A stretch of DNA of 64,000 nucleotides from Paracoccaceae bacterium (lineage in GTDB: Bacteria > Pseudomonadota > Alphaproteobacteria > Rhodobacterales > Rhodobacteraceae), in NCBI GenBank assembly GCA_014872815.1, contig WKFK01000014.1, positions 806,001-870,000 of the forward strand. The letters are read 5' to 3'. Below the pieces are notes generated by a model. That model was not told the DNA's origin. It did not search any database and worked only from the letters and a program-made list of their open reading frames with translations. Position numbers and translations under genes: made by a program. Positions 1 through 9,099 of this stretch are shown in pieces; the first letter of the stretch is position 1; the number at the start of each line of letters is the position of its first letter.

Positions 1-647
1 GCATAGACCACCGCCGTGGCGCCATCAATGTTCATCGGCACAGGTTTGCCTTTGCGCGTGTTGAGTTCTGCCTGCATGACGCGGCCGATGGCGGCAAAAC
101 GACCAGATACCACGCCTTGGTTGGCAGTTTCATCAACCAGCCCAAGCAAACGCGGTGCACGCGGGTCTTCAGGCTTGTGGAAGCGATGACCAAAACCGGG
201 AATGAATTTGCCGCGCTCTGCCTGCCATCTGTCGATCATCTCTGAGGTGGCGGCCTGTAGATCCGCACCTTGCTGCACCGCTTCATCGATCCAGGTGTAG
301 ATTTCGACCGCCTGCTCCCCGGCCCCGCCGTGCACGTCATCGAGAAAATTCACCGCAGAGGCCATGGCACCATTGAGGCCCAACCCACAGGTCACCGCCA
401 TCCGCGCAGCGGCAATCGACGGCGCTTGCGGACCGTGGTCCACCGCCGCCACCAGCGCGCACTCGAGCAGGCGTGCCTGCTCTGGAGTTGGCAGATCACC
501 CCGCGTCATCAGCCAGATCATTTGCGGGAAAGTCACGTTGCCAATCAGGTCTTGAATGTCGTGGCCGCGAAACCGGATTTGACCGGGCGCCATGTCGATG
601 ATCGAGGTCGACCACCAATCAGACACATCAGAAGTGGGTTTTGTCAT
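1..647 (-). CDS. Citryl-CoA lyase / citrate synthase-like enzyme (3' end cut by window)
   Basis: 215 codons are visible; the C-terminus lies beyond base 1. The protein has the citrate synthase fold signature: a catalytic-type His in VHGG (about residues 105-108) and PGFGHRFHK followed by DPR (150-163). The N-terminal region is short, as in stand-alone citryl-CoA lyase-like proteins rather than in a full-length housekeeping citrate synthase. Such enzymes make or cleave citryl-CoA-type thioesters. The ATG overlaps the stop of the CoA-transferase gene upstream by four bases (ATGA), so the two are translationally coupled. The pairing suggests CoA activation of a di- or tricarboxylate followed by C-C cleavage; the true substrate is not evident. 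Confidence 0.8.
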   Translation of the reverse strand, partial: MTKPTSDVSDWWSTSIIDMAPGQIRFRGHDIQDLIGNVTFPQMIWLMTRGDLPTPEQARLLECALVAAVDHGPQAPSIAAARMAVTCGLGLNGAMASAVNFLDDVHGGAGEQAVEIYTWIDEAVQQGADLQAATSEMIDRWQAERGKFIPGFGHRFHKPEDPRAPRLLGLVDETANQGVVSGRFAAIGRVMQAELNTRKGKPVPMNIDGATAVVY

Positions 648-1834
648 ATCGCGCCGCCTTGTTTGAGAGTTTCGAGATCGTGGTCGGAAAGGCCGAGACT
701 TCCGTAGATGTCACTGTTGTCTTGGCCCAGTTCCGGCGGCGGTTTGTCGACAGTCAGCGGCGCGCCGTCGAGTTTCACGCCGGTGGTGACCACCTCAATG
801 TCCCGCCCCACACCCGGCACATCAGGGAAACGATGCAAGAAGCCTCGATCCGCGATTTGCGGCATGTCCAGCACCTCTGGCACGGTCAGAACGGCCCCTG
901 CAGGCACGCCAATCCTGTTGAGCTCCTTGGCCCAATCCCGCGCGGGTCGGGTTTTCAAAACCGCTTCGAGTTCTGCCTTGAGTGCCAGTCGGTTTGCCTT
1001 GCGACTCTCCCGCGTCGCGTATTCGGGACGGTCGCGCAGGACCGCCAGACCAAGGTGATCCGTCAGCAGCACCCATTGTTCGTCTTTGTTGGCGGCGATG
1101 TTGATCAAGCCGCCACCTGCCTCGAATGCCCCCGAGGGCGCGGAGGTCGGGTTTTCGTTGCCATTGGCCTGAGGTGTGACGCCCGCGATCAGATAGTTGG
1201 ACACAGCCCAACCCATGGTGGCAAGCACGGACTCCAACATGGAGACGTCAATGAAGGTGCCGCGCGGGCGGGCGTTGAGTGCAGCGGCAATGGCAAAAGC
1301 CGCAGTGATGCCCCCCACCGTGTCAGCGATTGGATACCCCACCCGCAGCGGTGCGCTATCCACATCACCCGTGACTGACATCACGCCCGACGTGCCTTGG
1401 ATGATCTGGTCGTAGGCCGGGCGGTGCTTCCACGGGCCATCCTGCCCAAAACCCGAAATGGCGCAGTAGACCAGATCCGGCTTGATCTCTTTGAGACGCT
1501 CATAACCGACGCCCAAACGGTCCATCACCCCTGGGCGGAAGTTCTCCACCACCACATCGGCGGTGGCGACAAGCTTCTCAAACAACGCCTTACCGTCCGG
1601 TTTTTTAAGGTTCACTGTGACCGATTTTTTACCCGCGTTTTGGGCGAGAAAGGACACGCCCATGTTGTTTTGGCTTAATTCGGGGTCCGCCCCCAACTGC
1701 CGCGCAAGGTCGCCGCGCCCCACCGCTTCAACCTTGATCACCTCAGCCCCCATATGCGCCAGTTGGTGACAGGCAAAAGGGCCGGCGAGCACGTTGGTGA
1801 GGTCCAGAACGCGAATGTCCGTGAGTGGTTTCAT
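644..1834 (-). CDS. Class III (CaiB/BaiF family) CoA-transferase
   Basis: 396 aa, the usual length for family III CoA-transferases, which move CoA between carboxylic acids in the cytosol. The N-terminal LDLTNVLAGPFACHQLA and VVENFRPGVMDRLG segments are typical, and the catalytic Asp is D142 in AYDQIIQG. It is the first gene of a two-gene minus-strand operon with the citryl-CoA lyase-like gene, which it overlaps by four bases. An IclR regulator is divergent from it, with 83 bases between the two starts. The acid acted on cannot be read from the sequence; a citrate- or citramalate-like acid would suit the downstream lyase. Confidence 0.88.
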   Translation of the reverse strand: MKPLTDIRVLDLTNVLAGPFACHQLAHMGAEVIKVEAVGRGDLARQLGADPELSQNNMGVSFLAQNAGKKSVTVNLKKPDGKALFEKLVATADVVVENFRPGVMDRLGVGYERLKEIKPDLVYCAISGFGQDGPWKHRPAYDQIIQGTSGVMSVTGDVDSAPLRVGYPIADTVGGITAAFAIAAALNARPRGTFIDVSMLESVLATMGWAVSNYLIAGVTPQANGNENPTSAPSGAFEAGGGLINIAANKDEQWVLLTDHLGLAVLRDRPEYATRESRKANRLALKAELEAVLKTRPARDWAKELNRIGVPAGAVLTVPEVLDMPQIADRGFLHRFPDVPGVGRDIEVVTTGVKLDGAPLTVDKPPPELGQDNSDIYGSLGLSDHDLETLKQGGAI

Positions 1835-1879
1835 GGGGTGTCCTTTCGCCTTGGGAGCTAGACGTGCGACCTAATCAGT

Positions 1880-1903
1880 GCAACACATGGCACGAGTTGT
1901 TGC
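1880..1903. promoter_or_regulatory. Candidate IclR operator in the divergent promoter region
   Basis: Inverted repeat GCAACA-N12-TGTTGC with perfect six-base arms. It lies in the short gap between the divergent CoA-transferase and IclR genes, where such a regulator would bind. This is inference from position and symmetry only. Confidence 0.3.
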
Positions 1904-1917
1904 GCAGAGTGGAACAG

Positions 1918-2595
1918 ATGCCCGAGATCCGCGTTGAATCCGTTGAGAAAGCCCTGTCGATTTTGGAAGCGTTTTCGGCTGAGCGGCGCTCGCTCACGCT
2001 GACGGAAATTGCCAAAGAAACCGGGCTATACAAAAGCAATGTGTCGCGACTGGCGGCGTCTTTGGAGCGCTATGGCTATCTCAAGCGCGATGCAGACCGA
2101 CGGTTTCGGCTGGGTCCAGCCCTGTGGCGGTTGGGCACGCTCTACCGGCGCAGTTTTGAGATGGGGGACGCCATCCGGCCTGTGTTGCGGCAGTTGGTAA
2201 CAGAGACTGGCGAGACGGCGTCATTCTATGTGCTCGATCAGGACGAGCGGCTGTGTCTCTATCGGGAAAACTCCCCAGAACCGGTGCGCCACCATTTGGA
2301 CGAAGGCGCGCGGCTGACCCTGCGCGCCGGGGCGGCGGGGCATGTGCTGGCGGCGTATAGTTTGCAGGAGGCCAAAGCCAAGGCGCGGTTAAAGGCAGAT
2401 GGCAGCTGTACGTCAGCGGGCGAGCGCAATCCGCATATCAGCTCAGCGGCAGCGCCGGTTGTGGATGCCACTGGGCAGTTTCACGGGGCTTTGGCGGTGT
2501 CCGGACCTTTGGAGCGGCTCAGCGGCGATGCGCTGGAAATGGCGCGGCTGCGGGTGTTGCTGGCGGCCCAGGGCTTGGGACGCGACATTCTTTAG
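1918..2595 (+). CDS. IclR family transcriptional regulator
   Basis: 225 aa from ATG 1918, which begins MPEIRVESVEKAL, the usual IclR start; an in-frame extension to 1825 would add 31 unlike residues and overlap the divergent gene. The N-terminal winged helix-turn-helix is LTEIAKETGLYKSNVSRLAA (about residues 32-51), followed by the IclR effector domain. It probably controls the divergent CoA-transferase/citryl-CoA lyase pair in response to its substrate or a CoA ester. Its stop overlaps the end of a small minus-strand ORF by four bases. Confidence 0.85.
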   Translation: MPEIRVESVEKALSILEAFSAERRSLTLTEIAKETGLYKSNVSRLAASLERYGYLKRDADRRFRLGPALWRLGTLYRRSFEMGDAIRPVLRQLVTETGETASFYVLDQDERLCLYRENSPEPVRHHLDEGARLTLRAGAAGHVLAAYSLQEAKAKARLKADGSCTSAGERNPHISSAAAPVVDATGQFHGALAVSGPLERLSGDALEMARLRVLLAAQGLGRDIL

Positions 2596-2735
2596 AGGAA
2601 CAGCAGGTCAATCGCCGTCAGTACCAAAAACACCGGGATCGAGATCACGGTGGCCAGAAGCACGGCGCTGGCCTTGGTCCATTTCACAGTGGGCGCCACT
2701 TGCCCCATTACGGCGGATTGTTTTGACTTTCTCAT
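2592..2735 (-). CDS. Small single-pass membrane protein, hypothetical
   Basis: 47 codons from ATG 2735; an in-frame ATG at 2708 would give 38 aa and one at 2750 gives 52 aa. The C-terminal half is one hydrophobic stretch, AVLLATVISIPVFLVLTAID, preceded by basic residues, so it is predicted to be a single membrane helix with N-in orientation. GAAAGA just before 2735 could serve as a ribosome site. It is convergent with the IclR gene, whose last four bases it overlaps. No family is recognised. Confidence 0.4.
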   Translation of the reverse strand: MRKSKQSAVMGQVAPTVKWTKASAVLLATVISIPVFLVLTAIDLLFL

Positions 2736-2781
2736 TCTTTCATTAACCATGAATTAGGTTTCAGATGCGTTAATAGCACCC

Positions 2782-3660
2782 ATGTTGGATGTCTCCCTCC
2801 CCCTTCCCGCGCGCCCGTTGCAGCAGAGTGACGAGTACCGTCAAGCCTTGTCGCTGACCGAAACGCAGACCAAAACGCTGAGCGACGGCACCTTGGTGCT
2901 GCGCCGCAGGATTGGTGGCGTGAATATCGCAATGCTGCCACGCGCCACGATTGAGAAAGCCACCCTTCCCGGTCTGATCCGCGAAGCGGGCTTGCGGCGT
3001 GAGGTGCTGGTGATCAACCCGGATCACCCGGCGCCATGGTTGGGCAACCTTGGGGCGGTGCCGGTGATGACCCCAACCCATGTGGCAGAGCTGGATTTGA
3101 CTGGCGACCTGCGCGGACAACTGCATCAGAAATGGCGCAACCGGCTGGTGTTTGCCGAAGGCCAAGGCCTGCGCGTGACCCGACAGAACCTGCCGATCAA
3201 ACCCGACAACTGGATTTTGCAGCAAGACGCGCAGCAACAGGCATCGCGCGGCTATTCAACTTGGTCAGACGCGCTGACTTTGGCCTATAGCAAGGCCAAT
3301 CGCGGCAGTGCGAAGTTGTTTACGGCCTTTGACGGCAAAGAGCCGGTCGCAGCCATGCTGTTCCTGTGTCACGGCGACAGCGCGACCTATCACATCAGCC
3401 ACACTACAGAGGCTGGCCGTGCCGCCAGCGCGCACAACCTGCTTTTGTGGGAAGGCATGAATTGGCTGGCTGGCAAAGGCGTGACCAAATTGGAACTTGG
3501 TCAGGTGGACACCGAAAAAGCCGCCGGACTGGCGCGGTTCAAATTGGGCACAGGCGCCACCTTGCGGCCTTTGGGCGGCAGCTGGATTTGGTGGCCGCCG
3601 TTGGGCAAGCTGTTGTCGCCATTGGGGCTTTTGGACCGCAAGGCGATGCGTGCGGGCTAA
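2782..3660 (+). CDS. GNAT-type (BioF2/FemAB-like) acetyltransferase
   Basis: 292 aa. The N-terminal half is variable. The C-terminal half resembles the GNAT/FemAB fold: AKLFTAFDGKEPVAAMLFL, then TYHISHTT, then HNLLLWEGMNWLAGKG and KLELGQVDTEKAAGLARFK. That order fits an acetyltransferase of the BioF2-like group acting on a cytosolic or envelope precursor. There is no partner gene, so the substrate is unknown. ATG 2782 has no strong ribosome site. A GC-rich stem-loop cluster follows the stop. Confidence 0.65.
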   Translation: MLDVSLPLPARPLQQSDEYRQALSLTETQTKTLSDGTLVLRRRIGGVNIAMLPRATIEKATLPGLIREAGLRREVLVINPDHPAPWLGNLGAVPVMTPTHVAELDLTGDLRGQLHQKWRNRLVFAEGQGLRVTRQNLPIKPDNWILQQDAQQQASRGYSTWSDALTLAYSKANRGSAKLFTAFDGKEPVAAMLFLCHGDSATYHISHTTEAGRAASAHNLLLWEGMNWLAGKGVTKLELGQVDTEKAAGLARFKLGTGATLRPLGGSWIWWPPLGKLLSPLGLLDRKAMRAG

Positions 3661-3696
3661 AGTGCCGCACTTCAGTTTACCACACTGAGTTTTGGG

Positions 3697-3774
3697 GCAG
3701 CCCCCGACCGCGGGTGGGGGCAAAAGCCCCCGCCCAATAGGGGCGGTCGGGGGCTGCCCGGCGTGCCGCCGGGC
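3697..3774. terminator. Nested GC-rich stem-loops between convergent genes
   Basis: Outer arms GCAGCCCCCGACCGC (3697-3711) and GCGGTCGGGGGCTGC (3743-3757) are perfect. They enclose an inner hairpin GGGTGGGGGC-AAAA-GCCCCCGCCC (3712-3735). A third hairpin, GCCCGGCG-TGC-CGCCGGGC (3756-3774), shares its first two bases. The cluster sits between the ends of the acetyltransferase gene (+) and the Rid gene (-), so it probably ends transcription from both sides. There is no long T-tract. Confidence 0.6.
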
Positions 3775-3793
3775 TTTAGAAAATGCGTGCAGG

Positions 3794-4195
3794 TTAACCC
3801 CTGCCGATGTGTGCCGTGGCCTCGATCTCCAACAGGGCTTCGTCTTCGACCAGATCAGCCACCACCACCAACGACATGGCTGGAAAGTGCCGTCCCATGA
3901 CCGCGCGGTAGGCCTGTCCTACCTCGCGCTGATGCGCGAGGTATTCGGATTTGCTTTTCACAAACCATGTGAGCCGCGCAATGTCGCTGGGCTGCCCGCC
4001 TGCGGCTTCGACGATCTCACGAATGTTCTGCAAAACCTGCGTCATCTGGCCGATGAAATCATGGCTTTCAAAGATCTTCTGACTGTTCCAGCCGATCTGT
4101 CCGCCGATGTGCAGGGTGCCGTCTTCGGCCAGCATGCCATTGGCGTAGCCCAGCGCGGGCGCCCAGCCCTCAGGATGTATTGTTTTCAAACCCAT
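3794..4195 (-). CDS. RidA-like (YjgF/YER057c/UK114) protein
   Basis: 133 aa with the Rid fold pattern: GYANGMLAEDGTLHIGGQIG near residues 16-35, then QVLQNIREIVEAAGG, and a C-terminal EIEATAHIG. RidA proteins hydrolyse reactive enamines and imines. Here the residue equal to catalytic Arg105 of E. coli RidA, in its PARS motif, is Met (FPAMS), so this belongs to a Rid subgroup without the canonical deaminase residue. It is the last gene of the tryptophan/anthranilate operon, 10 bases after kynU, which suggests a role with an unstable intermediate of that pathway. Confidence 0.82.
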   Translation of the reverse strand: MGLKTIHPEGWAPALGYANGMLAEDGTLHIGGQIGWNSQKIFESHDFIGQMTQVLQNIREIVEAAGGQPSDIARLTWFVKSKSEYLAHQREVGQAYRAVMGRHFPAMSLVVVADLVEDEALLEIEATAHIGRG

Positions 4196-4205
4196 GATCC
4201 TCGTC

Positions 4206-5399
4206 TCATGTCACGCGCGAGCGCACGTTGTACTTGTCTGCGCGCCAATGTTCATTGCGCATCACGTCTTCTATGATCTCTGCCGCCGCCACAATATCCG
4301 CGTCGTCCAGATAGAGCGGGGTGAAACCAAAGCGCATGATATTGGGGGCGCGGAAGTCGCCAATCACCCCGCGATCAATGATCGCTTGCATCGCCGGATA
4401 GCCATGCTCGAATGCAAAGGACACCTGCGAGCCGCGCGCGTTGGCGTCGCGGGGGCTGGCGAGGGTCAGCATGGGGCAGCGCGCCTCGACCTCTTTGATA
4501 AACAGATCAGACAGACGTTGGGACGCGGCCCGTAGCTCCGCCATATCGACACCATCCCAGGCCTTCAGTGCCTCTTGCAAAACGCCCAGTTGCAGGATCG
4601 GCGGCGTACCCACACGCATACGCTCGGTGGCGGAGGCCGGGCGGTAGTTGAGCTCCATCGCAAAGGGCGCATCATGGCCCAACCAACCTGAGAGCGCTGG
4701 CTCGATGCTCTCCACGATGTCAGGCCGCACGTAGATAAACGCAGGCGCGCCCGGCCCGCCGTTGAGGTATTTGTAGGTGCAACCGACGGCAAACTCGGCG
4801 TTGCTGCCCGCCATGTCGACCTGCACCGCGCCCGCGGAATGCGCCAGATCCCAGATCATCACCGCGCCGACCTCATGCGCGCGTTTGGTGATCGCGTTCA
4901 TGTCGTGCATGCGGCCAGAGCGGTAATCCACCTGTGTGAGCATCACCACGGCGACCTCCTCAGAGATGGCCGCAGCCACATCCTCAGGTGCCGGTGTGCG
5001 CAGCTCGTAGCCCTGATCCAGTGTCTTGATCAGCCCTTCGGCCATATAGAGATCAGACGGAAAGTTGCCGTTGTCAGACAAGATTACTTTACGGTCTGGG
5101 CGCATTTTCAATGCCGCCGCCAAGGCCTGATAGACTTTGATCGACAGCGTGTCGCCTGTCGCCACAGAGCCCGCAGGTGCACCGATCAGGTCCGCAAGCC
5201 GATCACCCACCACCTGTGGCAAAGCCATCCAACCAGCGGTGTTCCATGCTTTGATAAGCTGCCCACCCCACTCCTCGGTGATGGTTTTCTGCGCGCGCTC
5301 GGCGGCACCTTTGGGCAGCACGCCCAGCGAGTTGCCATCGAGGTAGATCACGCCCTCAGGCACATCAAACAGCTCTTTTCTCGGAAGCGAAACGCCCAT
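4206..5399 (-). CDS. kynU: Kynureninase
   Basis: 397 aa PLP enzyme that cleaves L-kynurenine to anthranilate and L-alanine. Visible signatures are YLDGNSLGVLPK near the N-terminus, the cofactor-binding WDLAHSAGA (about residues 183-191) and the PLP lysine in CTYKYLNGGPG (K210). ATG 5399 is chosen because it is two bases past the dioxygenase stop with GGAGA upstream; an in-frame ATG at 5426 would add nine residues inside the upstream gene. It sits directly behind tryptophan dioxygenase, and the anthranilate made would feed the CoA ligase of the same operon. Confidence 0.95.
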   Translation of the reverse strand: MGVSLPRKELFDVPEGVIYLDGNSLGVLPKGAAERAQKTITEEWGGQLIKAWNTAGWMALPQVVGDRLADLIGAPAGSVATGDTLSIKVYQALAAALKMRPDRKVILSDNGNFPSDLYMAEGLIKTLDQGYELRTPAPEDVAAAISEEVAVVMLTQVDYRSGRMHDMNAITKRAHEVGAVMIWDLAHSAGAVQVDMAGSNAEFAVGCTYKYLNGGPGAPAFIYVRPDIVESIEPALSGWLGHDAPFAMELNYRPASATERMRVGTPPILQLGVLQEALKAWDGVDMAELRAASQRLSDLFIKEVEARCPMLTLASPRDANARGSQVSFAFEHGYPAMQAIIDRGVIGDFRAPNIMRFGFTPLYLDDADIVAAAEIIEDVMRNEHWRADKYNVRSRVT

Positions 5400-5401
5400 T
5401 C

Positions 5402-6241
5402 TTACAAATCTCCGCGCAGGTGCCAAAGTTCGGGGAAAAGCTCCACATCCAGCATCCTGCGCAGATACTGCACGCCCGACGTGCCGCCGGTCCCGCGTTT
5501 AAATCCGATCACCCGTTCCACAGTGGTCACGTGGTTGAACCGCCAGCGGCGGAAGTAGTCTTCCAGATCGACCAATTTTTCGGCCAACTCATAGAGCCGC
5601 CAATGGGTGTCCACATCCTCATAGACGGTTTTCCAGCGCGCCTGAACCTCTGCCACCGCGCTGTGGGGCTGATTGAGCTGCGGCGCAGGCATCGCGCTGT
5701 CGTCGCCATCCAGCGAGACATAGAGATAGCGGATCACCTCGTCATAAAAACTCGGCTGCGCCAGCTCTGCTTCAAGCGCCGCTTTCGCCTCCGGCACATG
5801 GGCGTGCGGCTTCACCATATTGGGATTGCGGTTGCCCAACACATATTCGATCAGCCGGTATTGGTGGCTCTGAAAACCGGAGCTTGGCCCCAAAGCCTCG
5901 CGAAAGGTGGTGTAATCCGCCGGTGTCATGGTGCGCAGCACATCCCAGGCAGAGTTGAGCTGTTCAAAGATACGACTCACGCGCGCCAGCATCTTGAACA
6001 TATGGCTCAAGTCGCCGTCCTTCAGCGCTTGGCGCGCCGCGCCAAGTTCGTGCAACGCCAGTTTCATCCACAGCTCAGATGTCTGGTGCTGGATGATAAA
6101 CAGCATTTCATCATGCGCGTCGCTTTGCGGGTGCTGCTGGTTCAGGATGCCGTCCAGATGCAGATAGTCGCCATAGGACATGGCATCCTTGAAGGACATT
6201 TTGGCGCCATCCGTGGACGGGTCATAAGCTTTGTTGGTCAT
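5402..6241 (-). CDS. kynA: Tryptophan 2,3-dioxygenase
   Basis: 279 aa, the normal size for the bacterial heme enzyme converting L-tryptophan to N-formylkynurenine. Conserved segments are [12 protein letters not shown] and QHQTSELW in the N-terminal part, and [13 protein letters not shown] (holding the heme-ligand His) with [12 protein letters not shown] in the C-terminal part. It lies 10 bases after the 2-aminobenzoate-CoA ligase gene and just before kynU. No formamidase gene for N-formylkynurenine lies in this operon or window. Confidence 0.96.
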   Translation of the reverse strand: MTNKAYDPSTDGAKMSFKDAMSYGDYLHLDGILNQQHPQSDAHDEMLFIIQHQTSELWMKLALHELGAARQALKDGDLSHMFKMLARVSRIFEQLNSAWDVLRTMTPADYTTFREALGPSSGFQSHQYRLIEYVLGNRNPNMVKPHAHVPEAKAALEAELAQPSFYDEVIRYLYVSLDGDDSAMPAPQLNQPHSAVAEVQARWKTVYEDVDTHWRLYELAEKLVDLEDYFRRWRFNHVTTVERVIGFKRGTGGTSGVQYLRRMLDVELFPELWHLRGDL

Positions 6242-6251
6242 TGGGCTGTCC

Positions 6252-7865
6252 TTAAGTTTCTGGCCTCAACCGGAATCGCTGAATTTTCCCGGTTTCCGTC
6301 TTGGGCAGAGCGTCGGTGAACACCACCGAGCGCGGGTATTTAAAGGGAGCGATGGTGGCTTTCACGTGATCTTGCAACACTTTGGTCATGGCCTCATCAC
6401 CGGCCCCACTGGCCAGCACCACATGCGCTTCCACAATCGCGCCCCGCGCCTCATCCGGCACGCCGATCACGGCACACTCTGCCACCGCCTCATGCGCCAA
6501 CAAGGCGGCTTCCACCTCTGGCCCGGCGATGTTGTAGCCGGATGAGATGATCATATCGTCGTTGCGCGCGGCAAAGTGGAAGTAGCCGTCTTCGTCCTGC
6601 CAGAAGGCATCCCCGGAGATGTTCCAGCCGTCCACCACATATTCGCCCTGCCGGTCACCGCGTAAGTAGCGACAACCGGTTGGCCCGCGTACGGCCAGCC
6701 GTCCCACTTCGCCGCGTGGCAAGGTGGCACCATCCAAACCCACCACTTTGGCTTCATAGCCCGTCACAGGCTTGCCAGTACAGGCCGGGCGATGGTCATC
6801 AAACCGGTTGGAGATGAAGATGTGCAACAGCTCGGTCGCGCCAATGCCATCCAACATGGGTTTGCCGGTTTTCTTTTGCCATTCCTCGTAGACCGGCGCG
6901 GGCAAGGTCTCCCCTGCGCTCACGGCGGCGCGCAAAGACGACAGGTCCGCCCCCTCCTCCATCGCCGCCAACATCGCGCGATAAGCCGTTGGCGCGGTGA
7001 AACAGACGGTGGCCTTATACTTCTCGATGATCTCAATCATATTGGGCGGCGTGGCCTGCTCGAGCAGCGTCGCCGCCGCGCCAAAGCGCAGCGGAAAGAT
7101 CGCCAGCCCGCCAAGACCAAAGGTGAAGGCCAAAGGTGGTGACCCGACAAAGACATCCTCTGGCTGTACGTCCAGCACTTCCTTGGCGTAGCCATCGGCA
7201 ATGATCATCAGGTCGCGATGGAAGTGCATGGTGCCTTTTGGCTCTCCCGTGCTGCCCGATGTGAAGCCAATCAGCGCCACGTCATCCGCCGCCGTTGGCA
7301 CCGCTTCAAAGGTCACGGGCTTTTCGAGCGCCAGCCGGTCCAGCTCTGCATCATGGTTGGCCGTGCCGTCAAAGCCGATCACTTTCAGCCCGTCACAGGC
7401 CTTTGCGCAGGCGGTCATTTCTTCCATCAACCGCGTGTCGCAAATCGCGTGGCTGATCTCTGCCTTCTCCACATATTTGGTCAGCTCCACGGCGCGCAGC
7501 ATCGGCATGGTGTTCACCACCACTGCGCCTGCCTTGGTGGCGGCCAGCCAACAGGCCACCATCGCCGGGTTGTTTGCCGAGCGAATAAGGACACGGTTTC
7601 CGGGCCTTACCCCTAAATCCTCAACCAAAACGTGCGCCAGCCGGTTGGTCCAGTCGGTCAGCTCTTTGTAGGTCCGACGCCGGCCGTTGCCGATCAGTGC
7701 AGTGTTGTCGCCAAAGCCCTTGGCGACCATACCATCGGTCAATTCCCACCCGGCGTTCATCTGCTCCGGATAGTCAAAGCCTGCCAGCAACAGGTCGGGC
7801 CACATCTCCTTGGGGGGGAGATTGTCCCGCGTGAAGCTGTCCTCATGTGCGCTTGCGCCCATCAT
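6252..7865 (-). CDS. abmG: 2-Aminobenzoate-CoA ligase (anthranilate-CoA ligase)
   Basis: 537 aa acyl-CoA synthetase of the AMP-forming class. The phosphate-binding loop is [11 protein letters not shown], the aromatic acyl region holds [11 protein letters not shown], and the C-terminal catalytic lysine lies in [12 protein letters not shown]. The family resembles benzoate- and aminobenzoate-CoA ligases. The adjacent monooxygenase/reductase and the kynureninase that makes anthranilate fix the likely substrate as 2-aminobenzoate. The start overlaps the acyl-CoA dehydrogenase stop by four bases; an alternative ATG is three bases downstream. The symbol follows the Azoarcus evansii naming by analogy. 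Confidence 0.85.
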   Translation of the reverse strand: MMGASAHEDSFTRDNLPPKEMWPDLLLAGFDYPEQMNAGWELTDGMVAKGFGDNTALIGNGRRRTYKELTDWTNRLAHVLVEDLGVRPGNRVLIRSANNPAMVACWLAATKAGAVVVNTMPMLRAVELTKYVEKAEISHAICDTRLMEEMTACAKACDGLKVIGFDGTANHDAELDRLALEKPVTFEAVPTAADDVALIGFTSGSTGEPKGTMHFHRDLMIIADGYAKEVLDVQPEDVFVGSPPLAFTFGLGGLAIFPLRFGAAATLLEQATPPNMIEIIEKYKATVCFTAPTAYRAMLAAMEEGADLSSLRAAVSAGETLPAPVYEEWQKKTGKPMLDGIGATELLHIFISNRFDDHRPACTGKPVTGYEAKVVGLDGATLPRGEVGRLAVRGPTGCRYLRGDRQGEYVVDGWNISGDAFWQDEDGYFHFAARNDDMIISSGYNIAGPEVEAALLAHEAVAECAVIGVPDEARGAIVEAHVVLASGAGDEAMTKVLQDHVKATIAPFKYPRSVVFTDALPKTETGKIQRFRLRPET

Positions 7866-9028
7866 TTTCCTGCTCCTTCTGCTGCTGCATTTGCCAAGGT
7901 CTGGCGGGCAATCACCACGCGCTGCACATCGCTGGCGCCCTCATAAATCCGCAAAGCTCTGATCTCGCGATAAAGCCGCTCCACGACCTCGCCGGATTTC
8001 ACCCCGTCGCCACCAAACAGCTGGACGGCCTTATCGATCACCTGCTGCGCGTGATCGGTAGCAAAGAGTTTTGCCATCGCCGCCTCGCGTGTCACCCGTG
8101 GCGCGCCGCTGTCCTTAGCCCAGGCCGCGCGGTAGACCAGCAAGGCCGCCGCATCCACATCCAGCGCCATATCGGCAATATGCCCTTGCACCATCTGCAA
8201 CTCAAACAGGGGCGCGCCCTGCACCTCTCGCGCCTGCACCCGCCCCACAGCTTCATCCAGCGCGCGTCGGGCAAAGCCCAAGGCTGCCGCCGCTACGGTG
8301 GAACGGAACACATCCAACACCGACATGGCGATGGCAAAACCCCGGCCCGCCTCGCCAATCAGCGCATCTGCTGGAATACGGCAATCTTCAAACTTCAAGG
8401 TCGCCAATGGATGCGGTGCGATGGTTTCAAGCCGTTCCATCACCGACAGGCCCGGCGTGTCCGCAGGCACCACAAAGGCGCTTAGCCCTTTGGCCCCCGG
8501 CGCTTCGCCGGTGCGGGCAAAGACCGTGTAGACGTCCGCAATCCCGCCGTTGGAAATCCAGGTCTTTTCACCATTGAGCACAAAGTGATCGCCATCCCGC
8601 GTGGCGGTCATGGTGGAGTTGGCCACATCTGAGCCAGACTGCGGTTCGGTCAATGCAAAGGCGGCAATCGCCTTGCCGGACCGCGTCAACGGCAGCCACT
8701 TTGCTTTCTGCGCCTCCGTGCCAAACAGCGAAATCGCTCCGGTGCCCAGCCCCTGCATGGCAAAAGCAAAATCCGCCAGACCATCATGGCGCGCTAAAAT
8801 CTCCCGGCTCAAGCAGAGCGTCCGCACATCCAGCGCGCCCTCCTCAGACGCCGTGGCCTGCAAGAACCCCGCTTCGCCCAACCGCGCCACCAGATCACGA
8901 CAGGTGCCATCCACATCCGCATGGCTCACTGACGCCAAGGCGCTTTCCGCCCAAGCCTCCAACGCCCCAGCCCGCGCACGATGGCCCTCCTCAAAGAAAG
9001 GCCAATCCAAAAAAGTTTGATCCGCCAT
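7862..9028 (-). CDS. Acyl-CoA dehydrogenase family protein
   Basis: 388 aa flavoprotein with the usual motifs: [14 protein letters not shown] for FAD and substrate, [14 protein letters not shown], and the C-terminal [17 protein letters not shown], whose Glu matches the catalytic base position of medium-chain enzymes. It would oxidise a CoA thioester formed after ring reduction or opening of 2-aminobenzoyl-CoA, passing electrons to ETF. It lies between the crotonase-fold gene and the CoA ligase gene, overlapping the latter by four bases. Confidence 0.87.
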   Translation of the reverse strand: MADQTFLDWPFFEEGHRARAGALEAWAESALASVSHADVDGTCRDLVARLGEAGFLQATASEEGALDVRTLCLSREILARHDGLADFAFAMQGLGTGAISLFGTEAQKAKWLPLTRSGKAIAAFALTEPQSGSDVANSTMTATRDGDHFVLNGEKTWISNGGIADVYTVFARTGEAPGAKGLSAFVVPADTPGLSVMERLETIAPHPLATLKFEDCRIPADALIGEAGRGFAIAMSVLDVFRSTVAAAALGFARRALDEAVGRVQAREVQGAPLFELQMVQGHIADMALDVDAAALLVYRAAWAKDSGAPRVTREAAMAKLFATDHAQQVIDKAVQLFGGDGVKSGEVVERLYREIRALRIYEGASDVQRVVIARQTLANAAAEGAGK

Positions 9029-9074
9029 GTGAAAGCCTCCCCTGCTTTCTCATTCGTCAAATATCTCGGGGGTC

Positions 9075-9090
9075 TGGGGGCTGGCCCCCA
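9075..9090 (-). terminator. Small GC hairpin inside the anthranilate operon
   Basis: TGGGGG-CTGG-CCCCCA, six-base arms with a four-base loop, in the 71-base gap between the crotonase-fold gene and the acyl-CoA dehydrogenase gene. Read in the operon direction it has no T-tract, so it may only attenuate transcription or mark an mRNA processing point. Confidence 0.35.
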
Positions 9091-9099
9091 AAGAAACCC

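Noticed and set aside
1..647. Primary citrate synthase of the TCA cycle
   Set aside because: It is coupled to a CoA-transferase and an IclR regulator and starts close to the catalytic domain; a citryl-CoA lyase-like protein fits better, although the C-terminus is not visible.
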